This document shows positions 1-9,104 of a DNA stretch of 38,549 bases, piece after piece (positions within the stretch are counted from its first letter, which is position 1; the number at the start of each line of letters is the position of its first letter). Under the pieces are notes generated by a model that was not told the origin of the DNA, ran no database searches, and worked only from the letters and a program-made list of their open reading frames with translations. The translations under genes were made by a program, and so were the position numbers. Origin of the DNA: Sphingobacteriia bacterium. Its GTDB lineage: Bacteria > Bacteroidota > Bacteroidia > Chitinophagales > Chitinophagaceae. The stretch lies in assembly GCA_947452295.1 (NCBI GenBank), contig CANGCK010000032.1:1-38549 (forward strand). Direction: 5' to 3'.

Positions 1-862
1 AATGAATTAAAATTAAGAGAAGCAGTAATTTATACTTGTTCATCTTTAATTTAAACAACTCTATAGTATGTCTTGCTAATATAGGTATTCTAAAAAAACG
101 AAAAAACAACTTTTGTTTTAAAGTTCGTTTAGGTGCATCTTTAACAAAGCCCCTCAACTTATAATTGATATGGATATTATTGTTATTGAATAAATCTACA
201 ACTGGCTCATACCATCTACCTTGTACTATGCCAGTAAAAATATATGGAATAATTTCAAATTCATTTAGTTTGACCCAGTTTTTGTCTACACCATAAATAT
301 TAGTTATTGAATTGGAAGCACGTATAGAGCCAAATTCTTCAAATTGCCAAGCATTTTCATATGATCTTAAAAATCTAAGCATAGCTGATTTTCTCCAAAT
401 TGCAGTTTGACAATTAATTAGATACCGTTGATTAGATATTACTGAATATAGTCCTTCGTATTTATCAGATTTTTTATCAAGCAATAAAGCTTGATCAGTT
501 AAATGAATACAATCTATTTCTGTATTCCTATGAATGATTTGTAAATACTTTATTATCAAATTATTTTTAACTGTATCTTTTAAAAAATAATCTTCTTGCA
601 TGTACAAAATAATATCAGTATCTATACATTTTAAAGCTCTTATCAAACATTCACTCCATGTAATTCTTTGTTCTGGATTTTGAATATTATTTTGAATACT
701 AATAATATTTAACCCATTGTGTGAGTATATTTTTGTTTCAGTATTTAAGTATATACTCCCGGTACAATCGGGCCAATATTTTTTGAATAAAGTAAAAAAT
801 GGTTCCCAACAATCTTCGAAACTGTCTGTAGTATTTATAAGAACTGAGTAACTTATAGACAT
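1..862 (-). CDS. Glycosyltransferase-like protein of the polysaccharide operon, 3' part missing (runs off left edge)
   Basis: An open frame starts with ATG at 862 and stays open for 287 codons to the left edge, so the C-terminus is outside the window. The protein is soluble. It begins MSISYSVLINTTDSFEDCW and carries LYMQEDYFLKD near residue 88. An acidic pair after a hydrophobic strand is what one expects of a metal-binding motif in a GT-A-type nucleotide-sugar transferase, and proteins with a similar 'QEDYFL' segment occur in polysaccharide clusters, but no named family was recognised. The start codon directly abuts the stop of the upstream acyltransferase gene at 863, which argues for tight co-transcription. 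A sugar or decoration transferase role is inferred mainly from context. Confidence 0.7.
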   Translation of the reverse strand, partial: MSISYSVLINTTDSFEDCWEPFFTLFKKYWPDCTGSIYLNTETKIYSHNGLNIISIQNNIQNPEQRITWSECLIRALKCIDTDIILYMQEDYFLKDTVKNNLIIKYLQIIHRNTEIDCIHLTDQALLLDKKSDKYEGLYSVISNQRYLINCQTAIWRKSAMLRFLRSYENAWQFEEFGSIRASNSITNIYGVDKNWVKLNEFEIIPYIFTGIVQGRWYEPVVDLFNNNNIHINYKLRGFVKDAPKRTLKQKLFFRFFRIPILARHTIELFKLKMNKYKLLLLLILIH

Positions 863-1918
863 TTATTTGGGATTATAATTCAAATTTTCTTTTCTAAATA
901 TAAAATAAAATTTATCATATAAAAAAGGAATAATAAAGAAATATGTAATGATAATTAAACATATTATTTTAACTAAAAAGGCAGTTATTGAATCAAAAAT
1001 ATTTACTTTATTCAAAATTTGATCAATTATAATAATAATGTAAACATGAGTACCTAAAATTGGTAAAGCATTGCGAGATAAAAAAATAAAAAAGAACGAT
1101 ATTTTTTTAAATACATATTTATTAATAAACTGCTCACCAATAATATAAGAGAGAATGAAAAGTGCAAGACATCCTATAATAGATGAAAAGTAAAATAAAA
1201 AGTAATTTTGAATCTTGTTTAAACTTAAAACTGAAAATTGATTGTATTGATTGGAGACATAAGAAACGAAAATAAATAGAGCAAATGTTATAAAAATAAA
1301 AGTTATTGGAATTTTATTGAAATAAGATAATATTTTAAATAAAATATTTTTTCCTAAGTTACCCAAACCAAAAAATAAAGTAGCGGAAAATATCACCTCA
1401 AACCCTAGTGGCAAATGAATATTTAAATAATAAAGAAAATACCCAATTAATGAACAAAGAAATATTACAATAAATATACAAATAGGTTTTATAAAAAAAT
1501 GAACGATAAAATAATAAAGTTGATTAATAAGAAATAATTTAATTATAAACCAAATCGGAGATGCTTTGGGAGGACCATCCGCGAAATACAAAGCTTTACT
1601 ATATTGAAAAAATGCTTTATAAGTATGAATATACATATTCCAATCAAATAAAATAAAAAGAAAAAAAAAGAAAATATATGGGATGAATAGTGAATATATT
1701 TTGCTTAAAAGAAAATCTTTGTATAGAGGATATTTAACATCATTATAAAGAATACCAGATAACATAAAAAAAGTAGGAACATAAATAGAACCAGTTGGAT
1801 AAATAATGTATTTCAAGAAGTATGGTAAGTTTCCAAAATGAGATAAGCAAATACAGGTTAATAAGAACCCTTTAAGAAAGTCAATCCATTGAACCCTTTG
1901 ATTGATGATATTAGTCAT
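863..1918 (-). CDS. Acyltransferase family 3 (OafA/NodX-like) membrane protein
   Basis: 351 residues, strongly hydrophobic, with about ten predicted membrane helices. The N-terminus contains QRVQWIDFLKGFLLTCICL followed by SHFG. The Arg/Asp/Lys pattern and His27 match the first helix of the acyltransferase-3 family, whose His is thought to act in transfer of acetyl or other acyl groups onto sugars. In a polysaccharide operon the likely job is O-acetylation of the repeat unit, at the membrane. The gene lies 39 bases after the GT2 gene and abuts the next downstream gene. Very AT-rich codon use is shared with its neighbours. The family call is firm; the acyl donor and sugar are unknown. Confidence 0.85.
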   Translation of the reverse strand: MTNIINQRVQWIDFLKGFLLTCICLSHFGNLPYFLKYIIYPTGSIYVPTFFMLSGILYNDVKYPLYKDFLLSKIYSLFIPYIFFFFLFILFDWNMYIHTYKAFFQYSKALYFADGPPKASPIWFIIKLFLINQLYYFIVHFFIKPICIFIVIFLCSLIGYFLYYLNIHLPLGFEVIFSATLFFGLGNLGKNILFKILSYFNKIPITFIFITFALFIFVSYVSNQYNQFSVLSLNKIQNYFLFYFSSIIGCLALFILSYIIGEQFINKYVFKKISFFFIFLSRNALPILGTHVYIIIIIDQILNKVNIFDSITAFLVKIICLIIITYFFIIPFLYDKFYFIFRKENLNYNPK

Positions 1919-1957
1919 TAATTATTTATTATTTTTATTATTAAATTAATAAAATAT

Positions 1958-2941
1958 TTATTCACCCCCTACTCTAGGATAACCATATCTACGCCATATT
2001 ATTTTAGTATAATATATATAACATTTTGCTATAAAATTCAGCTTTTTAGTATTATATAGAAAGATTTCAAACTTTGAAAAATTAGATAGTACATTAGAAT
2101 GTAATTCAGTTAAAATAAAATGAATTGTTCTATTATCATTACTTCGAAGAGCAACCATTATTCTATGTCGTAAATCGTACTTTAAAAAAATAACATATGC
2201 TTTATTTCTTATTTTTTGGTTGATCCAAGAAAAGTATGTTAAGTTATAATATTTAATAACATGAGTTAATAAACTAAATCGATCATCTGAACTTAATCCT
2301 GTAATTTGACCAGCAACACCGTTGTTCCTTATAGCTAAAGGAAAACCAATGTAAACAATTGAAGTAAAGAATGCCATACGATTAAAACAAGCGTAATCTT
2401 CACAACATTTCATTCCTAAAGGGAACCCTTCGCCATTAACAAATACTTGATTAAATATTTTTTTTGAAACGACCATTGCACTAGTATGTGGCATCACATG
2501 AGGGTTTTCAAAATAGTTAATTCTTTGGATTTTATTTGCGTACCTATTTAAAGTTGAATTATTAGAATGTCCAGTTATAATATTTTTATGCCAACTAGTA
2601 CAACCGAACATACCAGCATTAGGAAACAATCTAATAGCTTCAATATTTTTAGCTAAAAAATCAGGTAACCATTCATCATCTGCATCTAAAAAAGCAATGT
2701 AATTAAATTTAGCTTCTAATACACCTTTATTACGAGCAGAACTAACACCTTGATTATCTTGATGAATTACTTTAATTCTAGCATCTGATAAATATTGATT
2801 AATAACCTCTATACTATTATCTGTGGAACCATCATTTACTATTATTACTTCAAATACCTTAAATGATTGTGCTAAAACAGATGTTATTGTTCTATCAATG
2901 ATATGCGCTTTATTGTAAAGAGGTATAACAACTGAAAACAT
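1958..2941 (-). CDS. Glycosyltransferase family 2
   Basis: 327 residues. The N-terminal GT-A fold is clear: FSVVIPLYNKAHIIDRTI at residues 2-19, the nucleotide-binding VNDGSTDNS at 35-43, and the metal-binding D-A-D-D at 86-89. These are hallmarks of family 2 enzymes, which add a sugar from a nucleotide donor to a lipid-linked acceptor on the cytoplasmic side of the membrane. The C-terminal third is basic and rich in Tyr and Lys and may touch the membrane. The gene begins 3 bases after the flippase stop. Donor and acceptor cannot be read from the sequence. Confidence 0.92.
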   Translation of the reverse strand: MFSVVIPLYNKAHIIDRTITSVLAQSFKVFEVIIVNDGSTDNSIEVINQYLSDARIKVIHQDNQGVSSARNKGVLEAKFNYIAFLDADDEWLPDFLAKNIEAIRLFPNAGMFGCTSWHKNIITGHSNNSTLNRYANKIQRINYFENPHVMPHTSAMVVSKKIFNQVFVNGEGFPLGMKCCEDYACFNRMAFFTSIVYIGFPLAIRNNGVAGQITGLSSDDRFSLLTHVIKYYNLTYFSWINQKIRNKAYVIFLKYDLRHRIMVALRSNDNRTIHFILTELHSNVLSNFSKFEIFLYNTKKLNFIAKCYIYYTKIIWRRYGYPRVGGE

Positions 2942-2944
2942 TAA

Positions 2945-4459
2945 TTACAATTTACGTTTAAAAATAATTTTAATTTTTGCTATTTCATCATTTGAAAAAC
3001 CAAAAATAAAAATGATTATAAAAAAGGGAACGATAGTAAATAATCCAACAAGTAATAATCTAATCAAGCCATCATTTAAAAGCAGATGTGGTATATAGGC
3101 TATAATAAATACAACTGAAAACACAATTAAACATTTTAAAACGACATCAATTAAGAATATTTTTATTGATAGATTACAATTTATATTAGCATAATACAAT
3201 ATAATACAAGACGCAATTAAAGAATAAACAACAAATACAATATATAAAGCATAAGGTGGATAATTTAAACGAAACAAAACATACGAAACTAATAAAGGAA
3301 ATAGCAACAAAAAAGAACTGCTTTTTTGATAACCTTTAATATTTCCCTCCGCATTTATAGCTGCAACTAAAGGTATAAACAATTGTTCGATCAAATTTCG
3401 AATCAATAAAAGTGAACAAAATATGATAGAATAATCTGGAACATTTTTTAACCATAATTTAAAAATATATGGCAGCTCAATTATAAAAGGTATATAAATG
3501 ATGATTAATAAAAAAAAAGAAACTTTACTACCAACTAATGCTGCTTTAAGCATAGAACTTCTATTCCCAGCACCTTCATTTTTATCTATTATTGGTTTTA
3601 ATGCTTTGATAAGAGTAGTAGCTAAAACATTTAATTGACCACTAATTTGAGCTGAAATCCCTTGTGCAGAATTAACTACTGTACCAAAAAAAACATTAAT
3701 TAATATACCTTGTCCATAATTAATAATCAAATTAGTAGAACTACCAAGTAAAGACCAAAGAGCGAATCCACTGATATTTTTAAGAATTGGCTTATCAAAA
3801 TAAATTTTAAAATTCAAAACACATTCGGCATAGTTTCGATGACAATATATTCTACGAACAATTAATAATAAAATTGAAATGATAGCCATTAATAACCCAT
3901 AGAGCAACAAATGATCAATTGAACTATAAGATATAAAAACAGCGATAGCCAGTTTCAAAACAGCTTCAACAATTCCTAAAACTGCATATACTAACATATT
4001 CTCATGGCTAGTAATTACTGCTTCATATGGAACAGAAATAACTGTGAAAATCGTACTAACTATCATAAATTTATAAATTAATTTAGCAGCCGATATTCTA
4101 TCAGGTGAAATATTTAATACAAAATGAAATAAATAATAGCCTACACTTTCAAACAATAATAAAACTAAAATAGCTATAAACCAATGAAGCAATGAACTCA
4201 TATTGAAAATTCGCTTCACTTTTTCTATATCACCTGCTCCTTGAGCAAAAGAAATAAAACGTTGAGTTGCAGCTGCCATTGAACTATTCAAAAAACCTAA
4301 CATAGCAATAACACCACCTACTAAATTATAGATACCAAAATCTGCTACACCTAATGTTGATAAAACTAGTCTAGTAGAATATAGTGAAATAAATACAGTT
4401 ATAGCCATGCGAATATATAATATGACTGTATTTTTTGCTACCCGTTTAGCTGCTTGCAA
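2945..4459 (-). CDS. wzx: Wzx-type polysaccharide flippase (MOP superfamily), TTG start
   Basis: 504 residues with about 12-14 membrane helices. It flips the undecaprenyl-linked repeat unit across the inner membrane. The N-terminal stretch RVAKNTVILYIRM followed by TRLVLSTLGVADFGIYNLVGG is typical of Bacteroidota Wzx proteins. The start used here is TTG at 4459, because the family N-terminus begins there and the first internal ATG (codon 18) would cut into it. The codon immediately upstream is an in-frame TAG. An in-frame ATG lies nine codons upstream of the TTG (4486), so a nonsense change in a longer original N-terminus is possible. The symbol is by family role only; no matching Wzy is visible in the window. 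Confidence 0.88.
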   Translation of the reverse strand: MQAAKRVAKNTVILYIRMAITVFISLYSTRLVLSTLGVADFGIYNLVGGVIAMLGFLNSSMAAATQRFISFAQGAGDIEKVKRIFNMSSLLHWFIAILVLLLFESVGYYLFHFVLNISPDRISAAKLIYKFMIVSTIFTVISVPYEAVITSHENMLVYAVLGIVEAVLKLAIAVFISYSSIDHLLLYGLLMAIISILLLIVRRIYCHRNYAECVLNFKIYFDKPILKNISGFALWSLLGSSTNLIINYGQGILINVFFGTVVNSAQGISAQISGQLNVLATTLIKALKPIIDKNEGAGNRSSMLKAALVGSKVSFFLLIIIYIPFIIELPYIFKLWLKNVPDYSIIFCSLLLIRNLIEQLFIPLVAAINAEGNIKGYQKSSSFLLLFPLLVSYVLFRLNYPPYALYIVFVVYSLIASCIILYYANINCNLSIKIFLIDVVLKCLIVFSVVFIIAYIPHLLLNDGLIRLLLVGLFTIVPFFIIIFIFGFSNDEIAKIKIIFKRKL

Positions 4460-4564
4460 CTATTTAATTTTAATTTTTTTAACCATGATTAATATATACA
4501 AAAATTATAAATACCGAAATACGACTTTACTTACATTGTTATTAGATTGTAACGTCAAAGTCAA

Positions 4565-5572
4565 TTATTCGAGTAAAGTTGAATTTTCTTTTTCCAATTT
4601 GTCATATATTTTTTTTACTTCTTGACTTTGATAACGTGGTAAAACAAGAATAACATCATCGGTATCAACAACAATTAAATCTTGTACTCCTAAAATTTCA
4701 ATATGTTTATTATTAGTGCTTAATAATAAATTTTTAACCGGAATTTTATCTATTGAAGTCTGGGATTCTTGAAAATCCCAAATAGAATCGAATGAGCCTA
4801 AATCTGACCAAATAAATTTTGTAGGCACTACTTTAATTTTATCCGTTTTTTCGATTACTGCATAATCTATACTTTTGGAAGGAATATCTAAACTTTCTGC
4901 TAAAGGTAAAAAACCATCTTTTGAATTTTTCCAAGCTAGTTGCGCACTAGCATATATTTCAGGTTCAAACTTCTCTAATTCCTTTAAATACAAACCTGCT
5001 TGAAAACAAAAAATGCCTGCATTCCACAAATACTTTCCGTTAGCAATATATTCTATAGCAGTATTTTCATCAGCTTTTACTTTAAATGATTTAACATCAA
5101 AACCTTCAAATTCTACATAACTATAATTAGTTTTAGCATGAGTAGGTTTTACTCCAAAACAAACTATATTACCATCTTTTGCTAAAGAAATGCCTTTTTT
5201 TATATCATTAAAATAAGCGTTATTATCGTTTATGATATGGTCTGATGGTGTAACTAAAACGATAGTTTTAGGGTGTAAATCAAAACAAGGAAATGCAATA
5301 GCTGCAGCAGTATTTCTTGGGGCTGCTTCAGAAATCTGAGTAAATTTCATTTTTTTAATTTTGTCAAATATTTTTCTCGACAAATCAATATGATTTTTAT
5401 TTCCAACAGCAACAAAATGATTGGTTAGCATTTGGTTTCTGTTAATAGTCATTTCAAACAAAGATTCACCATTAAAAATGGGGAGAAATTGTTTAGGTTT
5501 TGATTTTCGGGAGAGAGGCCATAACCGACTTCCAATCCCACCAGATAAAATAATATTAATGATATTTAGCAT
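4565..5572 (-). CDS. manC: Mannose-1-phosphate guanylyltransferase (GDP-mannose pyrophosphorylase)
   Basis: 335 residues. It makes GDP-mannose from mannose-1-phosphate and GTP, supplying mannose or a derived sugar to the operon. The nucleotidyltransferase signature is at the N-terminus: ILSGGIGSRLWPLSRKSKPK from residue 8, then QF. TPSDH follows near residue 108 and WNAGIFCFQ near 182. The length fits the short form with only the catalytic domain; there is no C-terminal phosphomannose isomerase cupin of the long bifunctional type. Its presence suggests a mannose-, fucose- or rhamnose-type sugar in the polymer. It lies between wzc (25-base gap) and wzx (105-base gap). Confidence 0.9.
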   Translation of the reverse strand: MLNIINIILSGGIGSRLWPLSRKSKPKQFLPIFNGESLFEMTINRNQMLTNHFVAVGNKNHIDLSRKIFDKIKKMKFTQISEAAPRNTAAAIAFPCFDLHPKTIVLVTPSDHIINDNNAYFNDIKKGISLAKDGNIVCFGVKPTHAKTNYSYVEFEGFDVKSFKVKADENTAIEYIANGKYLWNAGIFCFQAGLYLKELEKFEPEIYASAQLAWKNSKDGFLPLAESLDIPSKSIDYAVIEKTDKIKVVPTKFIWSDLGSFDSIWDFQESQTSIDKIPVKNLLLSTNNKHIEILGVQDLIVVDTDDVILVLPRYQSQEVKKIYDKLEKENSTLLE

Positions 5573-5597
5573 AATCTAATAAGATTAAAAGAAATAA

Positions 5598-7991
5598 TTA
5601 TGATTTTTTCTTTGAGAACAAGTTCGTAACCCATTGAAATTTTTTAATTTTTGAATTATCATAATAGCCATAACCTTTACCATAAATTTCACCATAACCA
5701 TAGCCATAACCGTAACCATATCCATATCCATATCCAAAACCTCTGGGCTTTACACCATTAAACAATACAGACATATTAGGATATCTTTTTTGATGATATA
5801 ATTGAGCAATAAGTCCCATATATATTTTAGGTGTATAATTATGTCTTACAACATATACTACCATATCTGACATACTCGCTAATAAATGGGCATCGGTAAC
5901 TAGACTAATCGGGGGACTATCTAATATTAAATAATCAAATTCTAATTTTAATTGATTGATTAATGATTTGAACTCTAAAGAAGTAATTAATTCAGAAGGA
6001 TTAGGAGGAATAACACCAGTAGGTATTACATAAAAACCTGGTGAATTTTCAACAGGATGAATGATATCCTTTATTGTAGCATGCCCAGATAAATAATGAG
6101 TAATACCTAAAACATTTTTTGTATGTAATAAATTTTTGGCGATTTTGGGTTTTCGTAAATCAAGTTCTAAAATAGCTACTCGCTTGCCTACCAAAGTAAA
6201 ACTTGCAGCTAAATTTATTGCTGCAAATGTTTTTCCTTCACCAGAAATAGAAGAATTGATTAAAACAACTTTTTTATCATTTTTCAATCCGAAAAATTCC
6301 ATATTCGTTCTTATAGATCGAATTTGTTCTGCAAGCATAGACCTATTGCCGTTCGTAATTACAAAATCAGTATTTGCACTTTCACCTTGCATAAGTTCCC
6401 CAATAATTGGCAAACCTATTTTTTGTTCAATTTCTTTTCTAAATAAAATTTTATTATTTAATTCGTCAAGGATGAATATATATATAAATGCAATTCCAAA
6501 TCCTGCAACTAACACTATAATATATACCATATTCCTATTAGGACTTAAAGGAGAGTTCGATGTTGTTGCTGATGCAACTAATCTAGCATTTGAAACATTA
6601 GACATATAAAGAATAGCTGTTTCTTCTCTTTTTTGCAATAAGAAAGAATAAATATTGTTTTTAATTGTTTGTTCTCTACTTATTTGAAGTAATTGTTTTT
6701 CTTTCTCAGGAACACCATTTAAAATACTATTCGCTTTGTTAATGTTTTGACTTAAGGAATTTTTGTTAGTAATGAGCGCTGTGCGGATATTTGTTATATT
6801 CTCTAATAAATCAGATTTGATTTTGGAAATATCTTGTTTCAAAACAATAATTGCATTACTCTTTTCAGCACTAATTTTTTGTTGTTGAATAAGGCTAATT
6901 TCAAGATCATACAATTTATTTAATAATTGTACTAAAATTGGGTCCGAAACACCAATTAAAGAAGGGACAGTGCCAGTATTGCTACCTTTTCTTGAAATAT
7001 AATTTTCAATATCTTTTAAAACAGATAATTGAAAATTAATAACACTTAATTTTTCGTCATTGTCTTGTACTGTTTTAAGAAATATTTCAGATTGAGTTCC
7101 TAAATTAATTACCCCTTCTTTATCTCGAAATGTTTTAATATTATTTTCTACATTGTCTAAATCGGTCAAAACAACTTTTAAACGATTATCAATAAAATCA
7201 AGTGTTTTGGAAGCAGATTTATTTTTATCCTCTAATGCAGCAAGCTGGTATTCAAGTATTAAATTGTTTAATATATCTTCAGATTTTTGAGGAATATTGT
7301 CTTTGTAACTAATATTAATAATTGTAGACATTTTAGAAGATGGCTCAACTACAAGTTTACTAGAAATAGATTTAGCAGTATTTAATAAATTATTATAATT
7401 GAATAGATAAATTTTATTATCCGTTATTTTTTTATCTGTAAATAATATTTTTATTGAAAAATAATTACCTCCAATAGAAATTAAATCATTATTAAAATAT
7501 GATTTATTACCAATTTGTATGGATTCTCCATCGTCATTAATAGTGAATTCCAAGTATTTGAAATTTTTAGTTGGAATTAAGCTATCTGGTTTTAGTGCTT
7601 TAAAGAAAACTGGTAAACTTTTCCCATATAATTCTACATTTCTAATTTTTTCTCTAGAATAAACATGACTATACAAACCTAGTTTAAATACAACAGTTTG
7701 CATAATTGGCCATGATTTTAAAATTTCTATTTCATTTTCTAATATTTTTTTTTCACCAAAAACATCTAGTGCATCTAATACTTTACTCGCGTCAACACCT
7801 TTTTTATCGTCTTTAACAAGAATAACTGCACTAGTTTGATAAATAGGTATTGTATATTTCAAATAAAAATAACCGCATAACATTGCAAACAATGTAGTAA
7901 CAATAAACAAAGGCCAATAAGGTAAATATTTTTGACGAAGATTCGCAATTAAATTGGAATTTTCTATAATTTCAAAATCATCAATTTCCAC
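5598..7991 (-). CDS. wzc: Wzc-type polysaccharide co-polymerase / autophosphorylating tyrosine kinase, GTG start
   Basis: 797 residues. It controls chain length and couples polymer synthesis to export in the inner membrane. Order of domains: first membrane helix about residues 31-50, a long periplasmic Wzz region with coiled coil (about 55-480), a second helix about 485-507 preceded by a Pro-rich segment (SPLSPNRN), then a BY-kinase domain. The Walker A motif SGEGKT has its GEGK at 584-587; Walker A' is LELDLRKP; Walker B is YLILDSPP. The tail holds about 11 tyrosines, mostly in a Gly-Tyr repeat, the expected autophosphorylation cluster. The start is GTG; no ATG lies nearby, and the stop of wza is only 5 bases upstream. 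The cognate phosphatase was not seen. Confidence 0.93.
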   Translation of the reverse strand: MEIDDFEIIENSNLIANLRQKYLPYWPLFIVTTLFAMLCGYFYLKYTIPIYQTSAVILVKDDKKGVDASKVLDALDVFGEKKILENEIEILKSWPIMQTVVFKLGLYSHVYSREKIRNVELYGKSLPVFFKALKPDSLIPTKNFKYLEFTINDDGESIQIGNKSYFNNDLISIGGNYFSIKILFTDKKITDNKIYLFNYNNLLNTAKSISSKLVVEPSSKMSTIINISYKDNIPQKSEDILNNLILEYQLAALEDKNKSASKTLDFIDNRLKVVLTDLDNVENNIKTFRDKEGVINLGTQSEIFLKTVQDNDEKLSVINFQLSVLKDIENYISRKGSNTGTVPSLIGVSDPILVQLLNKLYDLEISLIQQQKISAEKSNAIIVLKQDISKIKSDLLENITNIRTALITNKNSLSQNINKANSILNGVPEKEKQLLQISREQTIKNNIYSFLLQKREETAILYMSNVSNARLVASATTSNSPLSPNRNMVYIIVLVAGFGIAFIYIFILDELNNKILFRKEIEQKIGLPIIGELMQGESANTDFVITNGNRSMLAEQIRSIRTNMEFFGLKNDKKVVLINSSISGEGKTFAAINLAASFTLVGKRVAILELDLRKPKIAKNLLHTKNVLGITHYLSGHATIKDIIHPVENSPGFYVIPTGVIPPNPSELITSLEFKSLINQLKLEFDYLILDSPPISLVTDAHLLASMSDMVVYVVRHNYTPKIYMGLIAQLYHQKRYPNMSVLFNGVKPRGFGYGYGYGYGYGYGYGEIYGKGYGYYDNSKIKKFQWVTNLFSKKKS
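5692..5739. repeat. Hexanucleotide tandem repeat coding the Gly-Tyr tail of Wzc
   Basis: Eight consecutive 6-base units (ccataa, ccatag, ccataa, ccgtaa, ccatat three times, ccaaaa) encode, on the minus strand, Gly-Phe followed by seven Gly-Tyr pairs. The three identical ccatat units show that the tract can change length by slippage without breaking the frame, which would alter the number of phosphorylatable tyrosines. Confidence 0.85.
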
Positions 7992-7996
7992 ACTAA

Positions 7997-8770
7997 TTAT
8001 TTTATTTGGTTGGTAATAAGAAAAAATAAGGATAGAATACTTAAAGCTAATGGCAATACGGTTGGAATAATACCAGTGTTTATCCCTTTAATATTATTCG
8101 CTTCTATATAAATAACATCATTTGGCTTTAAAAAATAAAAGGACTTTGAAAATAAAGAATGATCTAAAAGACTAAATCGATGAGATTGTTGAAAACCAGC
8201 ACTATCGCGTATAATTAGCAAATTTTCTCTATTAGCATAAGGAGTAAGATCGCCGGATTGACCTAAAGCTTCTAATATAGTTATTCGCTCGTTGGAAACA
8301 TTTATAACACCTGGCTTTGCAACTTCACCTAATACTGTAATTTTGAAATTTAAAAATTTAATAGTAACCAAGGGGTCTTTTAAATAAGGAGTTACAGCCA
8401 ACTGAATTTCATTTGCCAATTGTTTTGTTGTTTTTCCAATAGCAAATATTTCACCAATTTGCGGTAATGTAATTTTGCCATCGGATGATATAAGTTGCCC
8501 AGGAGTAGTTGTTACCTGCATAGCAGTAATTCCGCTTGGCGATAAGACACTATTTACACTATTAAATACAGCTGCTTCTTGAGGATTAGAACAAGTAACT
8601 CCAATGTACAAAATATCTCCTTTTTGAATAGTAGGTTCAAAATTAGTAACAGCTAATATAAAACTTGAATCTTTTAACCCATTGAAATAAGTTAATCTTT
8701 TATTTGAAACACAAGAATTTAAAATAAATAGAAAAAGAAAAGGTAGAAAATATAAATTTATTTTGTTCAT
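7997..8770 (-). CDS. wza: Wza-type outer-membrane polysaccharide export lipoprotein
   Basis: 257 residues. The N-terminus is a lipoprotein signal with FILNSC as the lipobox, so the mature protein starts at Cys20. A poly-export domain follows (PTIQKGDILYIGVTC near residue 47 to about 145), then a SLBB-like segment beginning ITVLGEVAKPGVINV near 149. The last 25 residues are hydrophobic (TVLPLALSILSLFFLITNQI), which would place the C-terminus in the outer membrane, as in short Bacteroidota Wza proteins. It lies 5 bases before wzc, the usual pairing. It forms the exit channel for the polymer. Confidence 0.92.
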   Translation of the reverse strand: MNKINLYFLPFLFLFILNSCVSNKRLTYFNGLKDSSFILAVTNFEPTIQKGDILYIGVTCSNPQEAAVFNSVNSVLSPSGITAMQVTTTPGQLISSDGKITLPQIGEIFAIGKTTKQLANEIQLAVTPYLKDPLVTIKFLNFKITVLGEVAKPGVINVSNERITILEALGQSGDLTPYANRENLLIIRDSAGFQQSHRFSLLDHSLFSKSFYFLKPNDVIYIEANNIKGINTGIIPTVLPLALSILSLFFLITNQIK

Positions 8771-8840
8771 TTTTTATTGTTGATGAATATATAAAGGGGA
8801 TATGAGAAATAAAGATTTTATAGAAATTAATCTGTAAGAT

Positions 8841-8860
8841 TAAGTAATAATTATTACTTA
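8841..8860. promoter_or_regulatory. Perfect 20-base AT-rich palindrome upstream of wza
   Basis: The bases taagtaataattattactta read identically on both strands. They lie in the 114-base gap between the 65-residue protein gene and wza, the largest gap inside the operon. The palindrome could be a weak intra-operon hairpin or an operator. No clear -7 element was found beside it. Confidence 0.45.
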
Positions 8861-8884
8861 GAATAAATCAAACAATATCAAACT

Positions 8885-9082
8885 TTAACCAGCTAATTGT
8901 TGATAATTAGTTGACAATTCTGCGCTTTGAACATTAATTGAGTTGGCTTTTTCTAATCGCTTAATTCTATCATCCAGTAATTTTTTTTCTTTATAATGCA
9001 CATACATTCTACTACCAAAAAGAAAAAGAGCAGCTAGAATTCCAACAATAAAACCAATAACAAATTCATTTATTTGTAGCAT
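8885..9082 (-). CDS. Small membrane protein with one helix and a basic coiled tail (65 aa), unrecognised
   Basis: 65 residues. One membrane helix spans about residues 7-27 (FVIGFIVGILAALFLFG), followed by a basic, helical stretch (YKEKKLLDDRIKRLEKA) that looks like a short coiled coil, and a polar end. ATG start. It sits inside the polysaccharide operon, 22 bases after the glycosylphosphotransferase gene and upstream of wza. No family was recognised. A helper or adaptor of the membrane export machinery is a guess from position only. The composition and the helix boundary argue for a real gene. Confidence 0.65.
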   Translation of the reverse strand: MLQINEFVIGFIVGILAALFLFGSRMYVHYKEKKLLDDRIKRLEKANSINVQSAELSTNYQQLAG

Positions 9083-9104
9083 AAAGTTTATTTTAAAATA
9101 TTAT

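Noticed and set aside
4407..4625. 72-residue plus-strand frame between wzx and manC
   Set aside because: It covers the starts and ends of two well-supported minus-strand genes and is low-complexity.
6136..6609. 157-residue plus-strand frame
   Set aside because: Antisense to the kinase domain of wzc, with no recognisable motif. The minus-strand gene has clear family signatures.
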